Virus record (IMG/VR): IMGVR_UViG_3300034190_002505
Location: 1 to 25,345 of that record
Length of the DNA stretch: 25,345 bases
From: a virus
Direction: 5' to 3' (one strand)
Of the stretch, positions 10,812-19,227 are shown piece after piece (the first letter of the stretch is position 1; each line of letters opens with the position of its first letter). Under the pieces are notes generated by a model. The model was given only the letters and a program-made list of their open reading frames with translations, did no database searches and was not told the origin of the DNA. Position numbers and translations under genes: made by a program.

Positions 10812-10834
10812 CTTGACAGTTGGGCTATTTTTTT
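10803..10834 (+). terminator. Rho-independent terminator overlapping the packaging promoter
   Basis: ATAGCCTAAC and GTTGGGCTAT form a 10-bp stem (one U-G pair) with loop TTGACA and a U-tract from 10828 to 10834. The TTG of the loop doubles as the -33 element of the next promoter. Confidence 0.88.
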
Positions 10835-10843
10835 GTATATTAG
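10812..10843 (+). promoter_or_regulatory. Promoter of the packaging and structural operon
   Basis: CTTG (10812-10815, in the terminator loop), a 20-bp spacer and TATATTAG followed by C (10836-10844). The predicted leader is about 100 nt to the ATG at 10951, much longer than for the other units. Confidence 0.68.
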
Positions 10844-10844
10844 C

Positions 10845-10950
10845 TTCAGGAAGAATTATAAACTATAAAATTCGCTGCTGGGCATCGCTACCAAGTAGGG
10901 ACAGAATGGTCAAATTAAAACCTTGGCCATTCATAATATAAGAGAGAGGA
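10845..10950 (+). promoter_or_regulatory. Structured leader with possible 11-codon upstream ORF
   Basis: AATGGTCAA (10905-10913) and TTGGCCATT (10923-10931) pair as a 9-bp stem with one G-U. The same stretch can be read as an ATG-initiated peptide MVKLKPWPFII (10906-10941) that stops 9 bases before the next gene's ATG and spans the hairpin. AGAGAGGA precedes the true start at 10951. Leader control of the late operon is possible but unproven. Confidence 0.4.
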
Positions 10951-11505
10951 ATGAATTTATTTGAAATTGTAAACAACGTGGTAACCTTTAGCCCACAAGC
11001 ATTATTAGTAAAGCCTTTTAAGGAAATATATGATGCTGATGAAAGTGAGGACAAGCATGTATCTACTCTAGAGTTAGGATACATATATTACATGGCTGAT
11101 GAAAGGAGTGATTTTATGCACATACTTGATCCAGATGAAAGAGATGAAGAGGTAAGAAACTGGTTAGACATGCCATCTAAATGGTCTGGAAAAAGAAAAG
11201 AGATTGTAAGAGCAATACACTTCTACTCACAAATCTCAGAAACAACTAGCACAAGATTACTTAAGAGCACAAGATTAGTACTTCAGAAGATATCTGAATT
11301 CCTAGACAACATTAACATGAATGAAAGGGATGAAAGATCAAAGAAGCCTATTCATGATATTAGTAAGATTACAAGTGCTGTTGAGAAAATACCAAAGCTT
11401 ATCAAGGCTATCAACGAAATAGAGAAAGAAGTGATTAAAGAGAAAGAACTTAAGGCACAATCTGGTAATAGAACCCAGAGTATGTTTGATGATGCAGGGA
11501 TTTAA
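10951..11505 (+). CDS. Putative small terminase subunit or packaging protein, 184 aa
   Basis: A soluble, helical protein sitting directly before and coupled (TAATG) to the large terminase, the usual position of TerS. Features in order: a mixed N-terminus (MNLFEIVNNVVTFSPQALLV), an acidic segment with DADESEDKHVSTLELG, a Tyr-rich helix, a Trp/Lys segment (NWLDMPSKWSGKRKEI), a central helix pair and a coiled-coil-like C-terminal third (residues 130-170, rich in Glu/Lys/Ile). A central coiled-coil oligomerisation region is usual for TerS, but no HTH is obvious. The label rests on position and architecture. AGAGAGGA upstream is a reasonable ribosome binding site. Confidence 0.6.
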   Translation: MNLFEIVNNVVTFSPQALLVKPFKEIYDADESEDKHVSTLELGYIYYMADERSDFMHILDPDERDEEVRNWLDMPSKWSGKRKEIVRAIHFYSQISETTSTRLLKSTRLVLQKISEFLDNINMNERDERSKKPIHDISKITSAVEKIPKLIKAINEIEKEVIKEKELKAQSGNRTQSMFDDAGI

Positions 11506-13856
11506 TGAGAAAGTTTAATTCCATACAGACAGAGATAACTGAAGAGTTACTTAAAAAGATGCCTCGCGAAGAGAAGCAGGATCTGTTAGATAGTATAGAT
11601 TCAATTCAATTCATACAGAACTTAGCTAATCCAAAGAGGAAATTTGCTAAAGACCTTGATAGATGGGATAACCCTCTTTTACCCCTAACCAGTTTAGATC
11701 CAGATATGAATGTCAGAGTTCTGGATCCAAAAGGCAGAATAGCCATAGACTTAACTAATCCACATATCTTAAGTGATATGGATTACTTTAGACCTTCAGC
11801 TATATTTTTTGAAAAACACAACTGTTATACTAAGTTGTTTCCAAATAAAAACCCTAACTCAACATACTTTAAGTTTTGGGCAGAGGAAGCAAGAAGGTGT
11901 AGAGAAGGATATGTGAGAGAATACGATGGTGAATGGATACCTGGTAATTACTATTTCCAGTTAAACTATGCACCACTGCTTAGAGCAGAGATTATAAAAG
12001 GAACTAAACAGGCTGATAGGCTTGAAGGATTTGCATACGTATATGATGCAGATTACTGGTTCTTTCATTATTGTGAACAAGCTAGAGCACAGGGTATGCA
12101 CGGAGCTAACCTTAAAAGAAGGGGTTGTGGTTACTCAGTAAAGGCATCTAACATGTTAGCCAAGAACTTCATACTTGGTGATACCACTAAAGCAAAAGCA
12201 AAAGTTAAATCATTCGCGATAGCAAATGAGAAAGAATACCTAATTAAGGATGGTATATTAAACAAGTTCGTCAATGTAATTGATTGGAACGCTACACACA
12301 CGCCATGGCCACGCATAAGATCACTTAAGGATTCTCTTAATGATATGCACTGGAGAATGGGACGTAAAGATAATGTACGTGGTACAGAGGTTGGAGTCCT
12401 GAATGAAGTAATGGGTGTGACATTAAAGAATGATCCACAAAAGGCAAGGGGTAAAAGGGGTGCATTAGTACTCTGGGAAGAAGCAGGTAAATTTTCTGAC
12501 TTCCTTACAGCTTGGAAGATTGCTCAACCATCAGTAGAAGAATCTGGATTTGCATTTGGATTCATGATGGCAGGTGGTACAGGTGGTGTCGAGGGTGGAG
12601 CATTTGAAGGATTAGAAGAAATCTTCTATAACTCTTCAGGTTATAATATTATGTCTATGCCTAATGTGTTTGATAGAAACACTAATGGTAAAGGTAGATG
12701 TGCATTCTTCTTTGGTACATATCTTAACTATCGTGGTAAGATGGATAAGAATGGTAACAGTGATGTTATTGGTGCAATGATTGAGATCAACAAAAAAAGA
12801 ACTAGTATTAAAACTGGTGCTTCAGATCCTAATGCAATTGTACAAGCTAAAGCTGAGGAGCCAATTACACCTCAAGAAGCAATCATGCGTACAGAAGGGT
12901 CAGCCTTTCCTGTATCAGATCTTAGAGATTACTTAGAAGATATCATGCCAAATATGCAGTCATTTGTAGACTCACATTATGTAGGCTCTTTAGTTTATGA
13001 TGAGAGTGGATTTACTAAATGGCTAAATGATAATAGAAAGACTCCAATTAGAGACTTCCCATTTAAAGTAAGAGGAGGCTCTAGTGCAGATGGTGGTGTT
13101 GAGATATTTGAGATGCCTAACAAAGATAGAGATGGTAAAGTGTTTGCTAATAGATATATTGGTGGGATTGATCCAATTGATAATGATTATACTATTGGTG
13201 GATCTCTTGCTTCTATAATTATATTTGACTTATGGACTGATAAAATTGTTGCTGAATATACTGGAAGGCCAGTTATGGCAGATGAGTTTTATGAGATATG
13301 TCTGAGGCTTACTTCATTTTACAATGCCCAAAGCAATTATGAAAATAACCTCAAGGGTCTTTTCACATACTTCTCCAACCACAACGCCTTGTACTTATTG
13401 GCTGATAGCCCAGATATATTACGGGATATGGAGATTGTCAAGAGTACTTTATTTGGAAATAGAGCTAAAGGTACACGTACAACTAAAGAAGTAATTAAGT
13501 TAGGTAAGACACTTCAGAGACAATGGATGTTAACTCCATACGAAGAAGAAAGATATGATGAGGCTACTGGAGAGACTAGCACAATGACTATACCTAATTT
13601 AAGAAGGATTAGGAGCATTGGATACATAAAAGAGTGTATCGCATGGAATCCAGATATAAATACAGATAGGGTCTCTGCTATGGATATGGTGATGATACTT
13701 AGAGAAGATAGGGCTAAGTACACAAATAAATATGAAGAACCAATAAATGAGAACGTAAATGATTTCTTTCATGATGATGAGTTTCTAGATAGCAATTGGC
13801 AAAAGGCTGTGCGTAAGATGGATAACTCTAATAATGATGGATTTGGAATCATTTAG
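11505..13856 (+). CDS. terL: Terminase large subunit (TerL), 783 aa
   Basis: The ATPase-nuclease motor that packages DNA into the prohead at the portal. After an extended N-terminal region (about 1-190), a deviant Walker A segment (KRRGCGYSVKASN, 204-216) is followed by a Walker B with ALVLWEEAGKF (320-330, catalytic Glu in the Glu-Glu pair). Then comes a stretch with FGFMMAGGTGG (351-361) and the C-terminal RNase H-like nuclease, with Asp556 in the IGGIDPIDND motif, Glu613 (YENN) and Asp727 (RVSAMD) as likely metal ligands. The long N-terminus and the Lys-Arg-Arg-Gly-Cys-Gly form of the P-loop are as I recall from crAss-like and related Bacteroidota phages. It starts one base inside the previous stop. 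The portal gene follows 61 bp downstream. Confidence 0.93.
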   Translation: MRKFNSIQTEITEELLKKMPREEKQDLLDSIDSIQFIQNLANPKRKFAKDLDRWDNPLLPLTSLDPDMNVRVLDPKGRIAIDLTNPHILSDMDYFRPSAIFFEKHNCYTKLFPNKNPNSTYFKFWAEEARRCREGYVREYDGEWIPGNYYFQLNYAPLLRAEIIKGTKQADRLEGFAYVYDADYWFFHYCEQARAQGMHGANLKRRGCGYSVKASNMLAKNFILGDTTKAKAKVKSFAIANEKEYLIKDGILNKFVNVIDWNATHTPWPRIRSLKDSLNDMHWRMGRKDNVRGTEVGVLNEVMGVTLKNDPQKARGKRGALVLWEEAGKFSDFLTAWKIAQPSVEESGFAFGFMMAGGTGGVEGGAFEGLEEIFYNSSGYNIMSMPNVFDRNTNGKGRCAFFFGTYLNYRGKMDKNGNSDVIGAMIEINKKRTSIKTGASDPNAIVQAKAEEPITPQEAIMRTEGSAFPVSDLRDYLEDIMPNMQSFVDSHYVGSLVYDESGFTKWLNDNRKTPIRDFPFKVRGGSSADGGVEIFEMPNKDRDGKVFANRYIGGIDPIDNDYTIGGSLASIIIFDLWTDKIVAEYTGRPVMADEFYEICLRLTSFYNAQSNYENNLKGLFTYFSNHNALYLLADSPDILRDMEIVKSTLFGNRAKGTRTTKEVIKLGKTLQRQWMLTPYEEERYDEATGETSTMTIPNLRRIRSIGYIKECIAWNPDINTDRVSAMDMVMILREDRAKYTNKYEEPINENVNDFFHDDEFLDSNWQKAVRKMDNSNNDGFGII

Positions 13857-13917
13857 CTATAATAGGAGAAGCAATATTTTTAATAAATTGATTAAATTTA
13901 CATAATTATAATAAGAT

Positions 13918-16317
13918 ATGTCAACAGTAAAAAACTTTCCAGCACAAAAATTGTCTTTCAAAAAGAAAGGTAAGCAATGGCGTAGAGACCATTTAGATTG
14001 GGCAGATAACAATAGTTACCTGAACAACAGTGCTGTGAGAAGAAAATTAAAGAATAAGAAAATTAATCTTAACTTGTATAACGGGAAGTTGGATATTGCC
14101 GATATGAAGCTTATTTTAAATCCTGGTGATTTAGAGAAGTTTTATGTACCTGATGCAGTTCAGCATTACCCTATTATCACACCAAGAGTCAATGTACTTG
14201 TAGGTGAAGAGAAGAGACGTAAGTTTGACTGGTCAGTACAAATAGTTAATCCAGATACTATATCTAAGATTAAAGAAGATAAGAAGAAATTAGTTGACGC
14301 TAAGCTCATGGAGATGTTACAGTCAGATGTATCAGATGAGGAGCTAGAAAAAGAACTAATGAAGTATGGTGATTATATTAATTTTGATTACCAAGATTTA
14401 CGTGAGAAGAGAGCTAATCTCTTAATGCGTCACTACATTAGTAAGTTAGATATGAAGATTCAATTCCAACAAGGTTTCAAAGACGCCTTAATAATGGGAG
14501 AAGAGATCTACATGTTTGACATTGTTAAAGGTGAAGTAATATTCGAGAAATTAAATCCATTAAAAGTTCACACATTACGTAGTGGCTTTTCAAATAAGAT
14601 AGAAGATTCAGACGTTATAGTAATAGATGACTTCTGGAGTCCAGGTAAAATTCAAGATACATTCTACAACGACCTTAGTGATATGGAAGTTAAGAAGCTT
14701 GATGAAGGAAGCTGGACAGGTGGACAAACTAATGCAGATGGAGTATCTGAAGCTATTGATGATGAGGCAGGATTAAGATTGCTTAACAGAGAAGCTATGG
14801 ATGACTACATGGAATCAACTGGTATATTTACAGCCAAGGGTTCTGAGGGTAGAAATACTTATACTGATACATATGGGAACGTAAGAGTCTTAAGAATGTT
14901 TTGGAGAAGTATGAAGAAAATACTTAAGGTAGAATACTTCGATGAATTAGGAAAGAAGCAAACTAAATTTAGAGCTGAAGACTATATAGTTGACAAAGCT
15001 ATGGGTGAGGTTGCTAAAGCAATGTGGATACCACAATGGTGGAAAGGTGTTAAGATAGGTGAAGATACTTACTTACAAATCAAGCCAAAGGAAATACAAT
15101 ATAACAAACTAGATCAACCAAGTTTCAATTCATGTGGAATAGTTGGTCAAGTATATAACTCAGGTGACGAAGAAGCTGTTACTTTAGTTGATAGAGCAAA
15201 ACCATTCCAATATCTTTATGATATATCATGGTACAGAGTTAACGAGGCATTAAGTAAGTACTTAGGGTCGATCGTTGAATTAGATTTAGCAAAAGTTCCA
15301 ACAGGATGGTCAGTGACTAAATGGTTATACTTTGCAAGAAAGTCTGGTATCTCTGTTGTAGATAGTTTTAAAGAAGGACAAAAAGGAATGGCTAAAGGTA
15401 GGCTAGCAGGATCTGTTGGTAATACTACTGGAAGAATATTAGAGCAAAAGGTTGGTGATTTCATTCAGACTCATATTGATATGATGGAATTTGCTAAAGC
15501 ACAAATGGATGAGATAACAGGTGTTTCAAGACAACGCCTAGGGCAAGTTGAGAATAGGGAAACTGTCGGTGGGGTAGAAAGAGCTGTATCTCAATCCAAT
15601 CATATTACTGAGGAATTATTCACTATGCACGACTGGTGTAAGAAGAGATGTTTCCAGATGTTAATTGAAACTGCTAAGATTGCTCTTAAAGGTAAACATA
15701 CTAAGTTCTCTTATATTGGCGATGATATGACTCGTCAAATTGCAGAGATAGATGGTGATCAGTTTGCTGAAGAAGAATACGGATTAATGGTATCTAATGA
15801 TGATGAGATTAATCAGTTACAACAAAAGCTAGATGGTATGGTTCAAATGGGACTTCAAAACCAAATGCTTTCTTTTTCAACTGCAATCAAAATATACAAT
15901 TCTCCTTCTGTTAGAGAGATTCAGAGACTCATTGAAAAGGATGAGACTCAAATGAAAGAATCACAAGCTAAGCAGGCTGAGGATCAAAACAAACAAATGC
16001 AAGCTCAATTGGAGCAACAAGCTCTTGAGAAACAAACAGAACAGAATCTTGACTTGCAGAAGTTTAATAGAGAAGACGAAACTAAAAGATATATAGCTGA
16101 GTTACAAGCAGAGACTGCTAGACTAAGCCAAGAGAATAATGATAGAGGGGTTGATAATGATGATGCAGATTTTGCTAAATTTGAATCTGAGCTAGGTATT
16201 AAAAAACAAGCTCAAGCTAATGATATGAAAAAGCATAATGATGTGATGTCAAGAAAGGACAGAGAGATAGAAATCAAAAACAAAATAGCAAATAAACCAC
16301 AAACAACATCTAAATAA
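13918..16317 (+). CDS. Portal protein, 799 aa
   Basis: The gene follows TerL and encodes a large mixed alpha/beta protein ending in a Gln-, Lys- and Glu-rich coiled tail (from about residue 670), the form of portals in large podovirus-like phages of Bacteroidota. An early stretch with YPIITPRVNVLVGEEKRRKF (about 83-102) resembles the conserved portal segment on which the monomer is built, and MDEITGVSRQRLGQVENRET (about 530-549) resembles the segment near the stem and clip. Its role is to form the dodecameric DNA entry ring, bind TerL and attach the neck. The 61-bp gap before it contains TTTAGCTATAATA (13852-13864), a near-miss of the promoter -7 pattern. No major capsid protein gene lies between the portal and the fibre genes in this window. 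Assignment is by position, length and composition. Confidence 0.85.
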   Translation: MSTVKNFPAQKLSFKKKGKQWRRDHLDWADNNSYLNNSAVRRKLKNKKINLNLYNGKLDIADMKLILNPGDLEKFYVPDAVQHYPIITPRVNVLVGEEKRRKFDWSVQIVNPDTISKIKEDKKKLVDAKLMEMLQSDVSDEELEKELMKYGDYINFDYQDLREKRANLLMRHYISKLDMKIQFQQGFKDALIMGEEIYMFDIVKGEVIFEKLNPLKVHTLRSGFSNKIEDSDVIVIDDFWSPGKIQDTFYNDLSDMEVKKLDEGSWTGGQTNADGVSEAIDDEAGLRLLNREAMDDYMESTGIFTAKGSEGRNTYTDTYGNVRVLRMFWRSMKKILKVEYFDELGKKQTKFRAEDYIVDKAMGEVAKAMWIPQWWKGVKIGEDTYLQIKPKEIQYNKLDQPSFNSCGIVGQVYNSGDEEAVTLVDRAKPFQYLYDISWYRVNEALSKYLGSIVELDLAKVPTGWSVTKWLYFARKSGISVVDSFKEGQKGMAKGRLAGSVGNTTGRILEQKVGDFIQTHIDMMEFAKAQMDEITGVSRQRLGQVENRETVGGVERAVSQSNHITEELFTMHDWCKKRCFQMLIETAKIALKGKHTKFSYIGDDMTRQIAEIDGDQFAEEEYGLMVSNDDEINQLQQKLDGMVQMGLQNQMLSFSTAIKIYNSPSVREIQRLIEKDETQMKESQAKQAEDQNKQMQAQLEQQALEKQTEQNLDLQKFNREDETKRYIAELQAETARLSQENNDRGVDNDDADFAKFESELGIKKQAQANDMKKHNDVMSRKDREIEIKNKIANKPQTTSK

Positions 16318-17318
16318 TGAAATTATCACAAAATCAATTTTTCGGAACATTCGATGAATTACCATCAAGCCTTCCTGTAGGATCAACATTTGCTTCAATA
16401 GATACAGGACAATTTGTAGTCTATGGAAAAGACGGTACACCAAGAGTAGGATCAACACTTGGTGGATTACAAGACGTTACTGACAAAGGCAATGGAACTA
16501 ACACATATATAGTTGTAGATGACTACAATCCTACACCAACGAGATATGCAAACTCAGCACTAATAACTGCTGAGAAGCATTCAACTGAGGCAGGAAGTAA
16601 TCTTGCTCTTGCAATAGATGTTGTAAGAGAAGCTCCGTCAGCTAATTCTGGATACTCTTTTGCTTCTTACTCTAGACTGCGTTCTGATTCTGTACACCAA
16701 GATGGTGGGTTATACGGAAACTATGTTGAAGTTGATTACAGAGGAACAGGTGGAGTAGAGACTTTAGTTTATGGAGAAAAAATATTTGCAAAATACACTG
16801 GGTCAGGAGATCTAGGGGATGGAAGTACTGATAGTGCTACTATGGGATTTTTGTTAGGACAGACAATTACAACTGTTGCAGAAGGTACAGGCACATCTAA
16901 AATAGGTATAATTAGAGCTATAAGTACTCATGCTGAATTGAATAATCCAAATGTAACTCTCGGTAACCTGCAAGGTCACCACAACACAGTCTCAATGATG
17001 GCTGGAACTGTCTCGCAAAATGCAGCAGTTAATCTTTTAGATTTTGATTACACTGGAGGGACAGTAGGAGGAAACTTTGCTTACTTGCATATACAAGAAG
17101 ATGCAGGCGTTCCTTTTGACACTTTTGTTGGAGGAACTGCTAGAGCAATAAATTCAGCTTCACCATTACCTTCTTTACTTGCAGGAACATTAGAAGCTAA
17201 AGAATTAATCTCTACTACAATTCAGGTGTTTGCAGATGATGCAGCAGCAGGTGTTGGAGGTGTGACTAAAGGAACAATATACTCCACAGTTGCTGGAGAT
17301 TTAAAGATAAAATTATAA
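16317..17318 (+). CDS. Virion fibre or appendage protein, 333 aa
   Basis: Coupled to the portal by TAATG. The first about 45 residues (with KLSQNQFFG then an LP-x-GS-x-SIDT and a VYGKDGTPR stretch) are shared with the N-terminus of the next gene, so this is likely a common virion-attachment module. The rest is Gly/Ser/Thr-rich and beta-structured (for example YSFASYSRLRSDSVHQDGGLYG and TVEAKELISTT-type strands) with no enzyme motif. It fits a trimeric fibre or head/tail decoration protein. The C-terminus ends in a typical fibre segment (GVTKGTIYSTVAGDLKIKL). A terminator lies 82 bp after the stop. Confidence 0.75.
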   Translation: MKLSQNQFFGTFDELPSSLPVGSTFASIDTGQFVVYGKDGTPRVGSTLGGLQDVTDKGNGTNTYIVVDDYNPTPTRYANSALITAEKHSTEAGSNLALAIDVVREAPSANSGYSFASYSRLRSDSVHQDGGLYGNYVEVDYRGTGGVETLVYGEKIFAKYTGSGDLGDGSTDSATMGFLLGQTITTVAEGTGTSKIGIIRAISTHAELNNPNVTLGNLQGHHNTVSMMAGTVSQNAAVNLLDFDYTGGTVGGNFAYLHIQEDAGVPFDTFVGGTARAINSASPLPSLLAGTLEAKELISTTIQVFADDAAAGVGGVTKGTIYSTVAGDLKIKL

Positions 17319-17400
17319 TTAGCCTGGAGAGGTAGTTTAGAACTCGATGAAGTGAGATTGATGTAGTAGGTGTTTTAAAGGGAAAACAATAAATAAATGA

Positions 17401-17427
17401 GCAGGGTGTCTATTACGCCCTGCTTTT
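17401..17427 (+). terminator. Rho-independent terminator
   Basis: GCAGGGTGT and ACGCCCTGC form a GC-rich 9-bp stem (one U-G pair) with loop CTATT and a short TTTT tail. The 134-bp gap from 17319 to 17452 otherwise shows nothing clear; no good promoter for the following gene was found, so partial read-through is possible. Confidence 0.8.
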
Positions 17428-17452
17428 AATAACGCTTACAATATTAATCAAA

Positions 17453-18988
17453 ATGAATAAATTAACACAAAATCAATTCTTTGGTGAATTAGAATTTCTT
17501 CCTGCCAAGATGATAAGAGGTTCTCAGTATATATCTACTGACTCTAACGAACTATACTTATACGGAGAAGACGAGAGGCCACGCCTAATTAGCATAGATG
17601 CTAATTCTGATGTTAAGCCTCAGAATGTAACAATAGCTCAAATGAATAATCTTACTCCTAAATTAGGAGAGATTGTTTTTGATACAGATACTAGTGTAAA
17701 CAGATACTGGAACGGAGTAGAGTGGAAGATATTTCCAACAGGATCAACTCCTATTGATGATGTTCTAGATAATAGAATAATTGTAAATCAAACCAACGTA
17801 GCAACGACTCTGGGAGGAGTAATAGATTCAACTAAGGAGTACTTCTTGGATGGCATCATAGACTTAGGTGCTACTCAGGTAACAGTCCCAAGTACAGGGA
17901 TGTCTATTAAGGGTTATTCTTTTGATTTATCTGGAATGATTTCTTCTGATGACAACTACACAATGTTTATTTCTGCATCTACTGGTGGTGATGGCAATGG
18001 ATCTGGAAATGTATTAGGAATGGATTACTTGATATCAGTAACAGGTGCAGGAAGCAAAGTATATGAGTTATATGACGACACTGGATTTAACGCATTTGAG
18101 TTCGCTAGAATTAACTTTATAGATTGTACTGATCTAGGTGATCTATATGATTACAGACAAGGACTAGAATTAGGCACAGGGAGATTCGGTGGTTCACCAA
18201 GCCTAACATTACACGGATTATGGAGAGGTGGTTTCAGGATAACAACATCAATAGTGAGGAGTTTATCTGGAACTATGACTAAGCCATTATTTAAAGAAGG
18301 AGTTTTGTTTCAAATGAATAGTAGATTCTTAAGTGATATAAACTGTGATCTACCAACACTAGCTCCTTTGTTAGATTTCTCTCCAATAAACTTTCCAAAC
18401 GCATCTACACTTCAGTTGCAAGGATGTGAGATAACTAGAGATGGCTCTTATGACTCAGAAGATTCTAACATAACACCTAATATATTAGCATCTGATCTTT
18501 CTTCTTTCTGGAGAGATAATAATGGACTACCCAACACTTATGTGGGAGGAACATCAATAAGTTTAATAGAAGGTGCTACAACAATAAACACAATAGGTGT
18601 GTATGAGGATGTTCAGGGAACTTGGGCTGGTAATGGATTATCTCATTTCGAGCATGTTCCAGAAGGAAAGCTTAGGCACTTAGGTGCAACTCCTAGGGAT
18701 TTTGAGGTATCAATAAACTGTAATGTTGATGGATCTCCAAATGAAGAGTTAGCCTTAAAATTATTTAAGTGGGACGATTCATTAGGCGTAGAGACTGCTT
18801 TAGATTACACTATTCAAAGAAGGCCAGTAAACAACTTCCAAGGAGGAAGAGATGTTGCTTTCTTTATTAATTTCTTAGGAGTAACTCTAGATAAAAATGA
18901 CATGCTATATTTAAAGGTAGCAAATTTAACGAGTACAGATAACGTAACATTTGAAGAATTAAGTTTCTTCAGAATACAACAAAGATAA
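17453..18988 (+). CDS. Beta-helical fibre or spike-like virion protein, 511 aa
   Basis: Residues 1-48 repeat the N-terminal module of the upstream protein (LTQNQFFG ... YLYGEDERPR). Residues 70-95 hold a short fibre motif ending WNGVEWKIFPTG. The central part, about 105-400, has a parallel beta-helix character (DLGATQVTVPSTGMSIKGYS, YRQGLELGTGRFGGSPSLTL, RSLSGTMTKPLFKEG), and the C-terminus forms a beta domain. No catalytic residues for a depolymerase are obvious. I recall similar beta-helical proteins in several Bacteroidota phages. It presumably attaches to the virion through the shared N-terminus and contacts the host surface or decorates the particle. Confidence 0.8.
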   Translation: MNKLTQNQFFGELEFLPAKMIRGSQYISTDSNELYLYGEDERPRLISIDANSDVKPQNVTIAQMNNLTPKLGEIVFDTDTSVNRYWNGVEWKIFPTGSTPIDDVLDNRIIVNQTNVATTLGGVIDSTKEYFLDGIIDLGATQVTVPSTGMSIKGYSFDLSGMISSDDNYTMFISASTGGDGNGSGNVLGMDYLISVTGAGSKVYELYDDTGFNAFEFARINFIDCTDLGDLYDYRQGLELGTGRFGGSPSLTLHGLWRGGFRITTSIVRSLSGTMTKPLFKEGVLFQMNSRFLSDINCDLPTLAPLLDFSPINFPNASTLQLQGCEITRDGSYDSEDSNITPNILASDLSSFWRDNNGLPNTYVGGTSISLIEGATTINTIGVYEDVQGTWAGNGLSHFEHVPEGKLRHLGATPRDFEVSINCNVDGSPNEELALKLFKWDDSLGVETALDYTIQRRPVNNFQGGRDVAFFINFLGVTLDKNDMLYLKVANLTSTDNVTFEELSFFRIQQR

Positions 18989-18991
18989 GAT

Positions 18992-19153
18992 ATGGTAGCA
19001 GCAATAATGATTAAAAAAGAACTAGATCAAGCTCTAGCTAAAATAAAGAAGCTTGAAGAAAAGACTAAAGGTGTGGAAAGTGTATTAGAGAATAAAATAT
19101 ATATTCACAACTATTCTTCAAAAATAAAAGCAATAAGAAAGATTATTAAATAA
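18992..19153 (+). CDS. Small lysine-rich coiled protein, 53 aa
   Basis: The ORF starts 4 bases after the previous stop and ends just before a terminator, so it shares that transcript. The peptide (begins MVAAIMIKKELDQALAKIKK) is a continuous amphipathic helix with heptad-like Leu/Ile spacing to about residue 36, and then a basic end (Lys-Ile-Lys-Ala-Ile-Arg-Lys-Ile-Ile-Lys). A coiled-coil accessory of the neighbouring fibres is possible. No family is recognised. Confidence 0.6.
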   Translation: MVAAIMIKKELDQALAKIKKLEEKTKGVESVLENKIYIHNYSSKIKAIRKIIK

Positions 19154-19157
19154 TTAA

Positions 19158-19166
19158 TACTTTAGC
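19158..19166 (+). promoter_or_regulatory. Isolated TAnnTTAGC box before a terminator
   Basis: TACTTTAGC matches the -7 element, but the triplet at the -33 position (TAAG, 19134-19137) is poor. A terminator hairpin begins 13 bp downstream, so any transcript would be very short. It may be a chance match or a remnant. Confidence 0.25.
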
Positions 19167-19179
19167 TATAATATAGAAG

Positions 19180-19209
19180 TACCCTTTTTGAAAAAAAAGG
19201 GTATTTTTG
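19180..19209 (+). terminator. Rho-independent terminator
   Basis: TACCCTTTTT (19180-19189) and AAAAAGGGTA (19194-19203) form a 10-bp stem with a GAAA loop, followed by TTTTTG. It ends the fibre transcript that includes the 53-aa coiled protein. The next gene starts at 19228 with no evident promoter. Confidence 0.85.
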
Positions 19210-19227
19210 TTTATACAGCAAAACATC

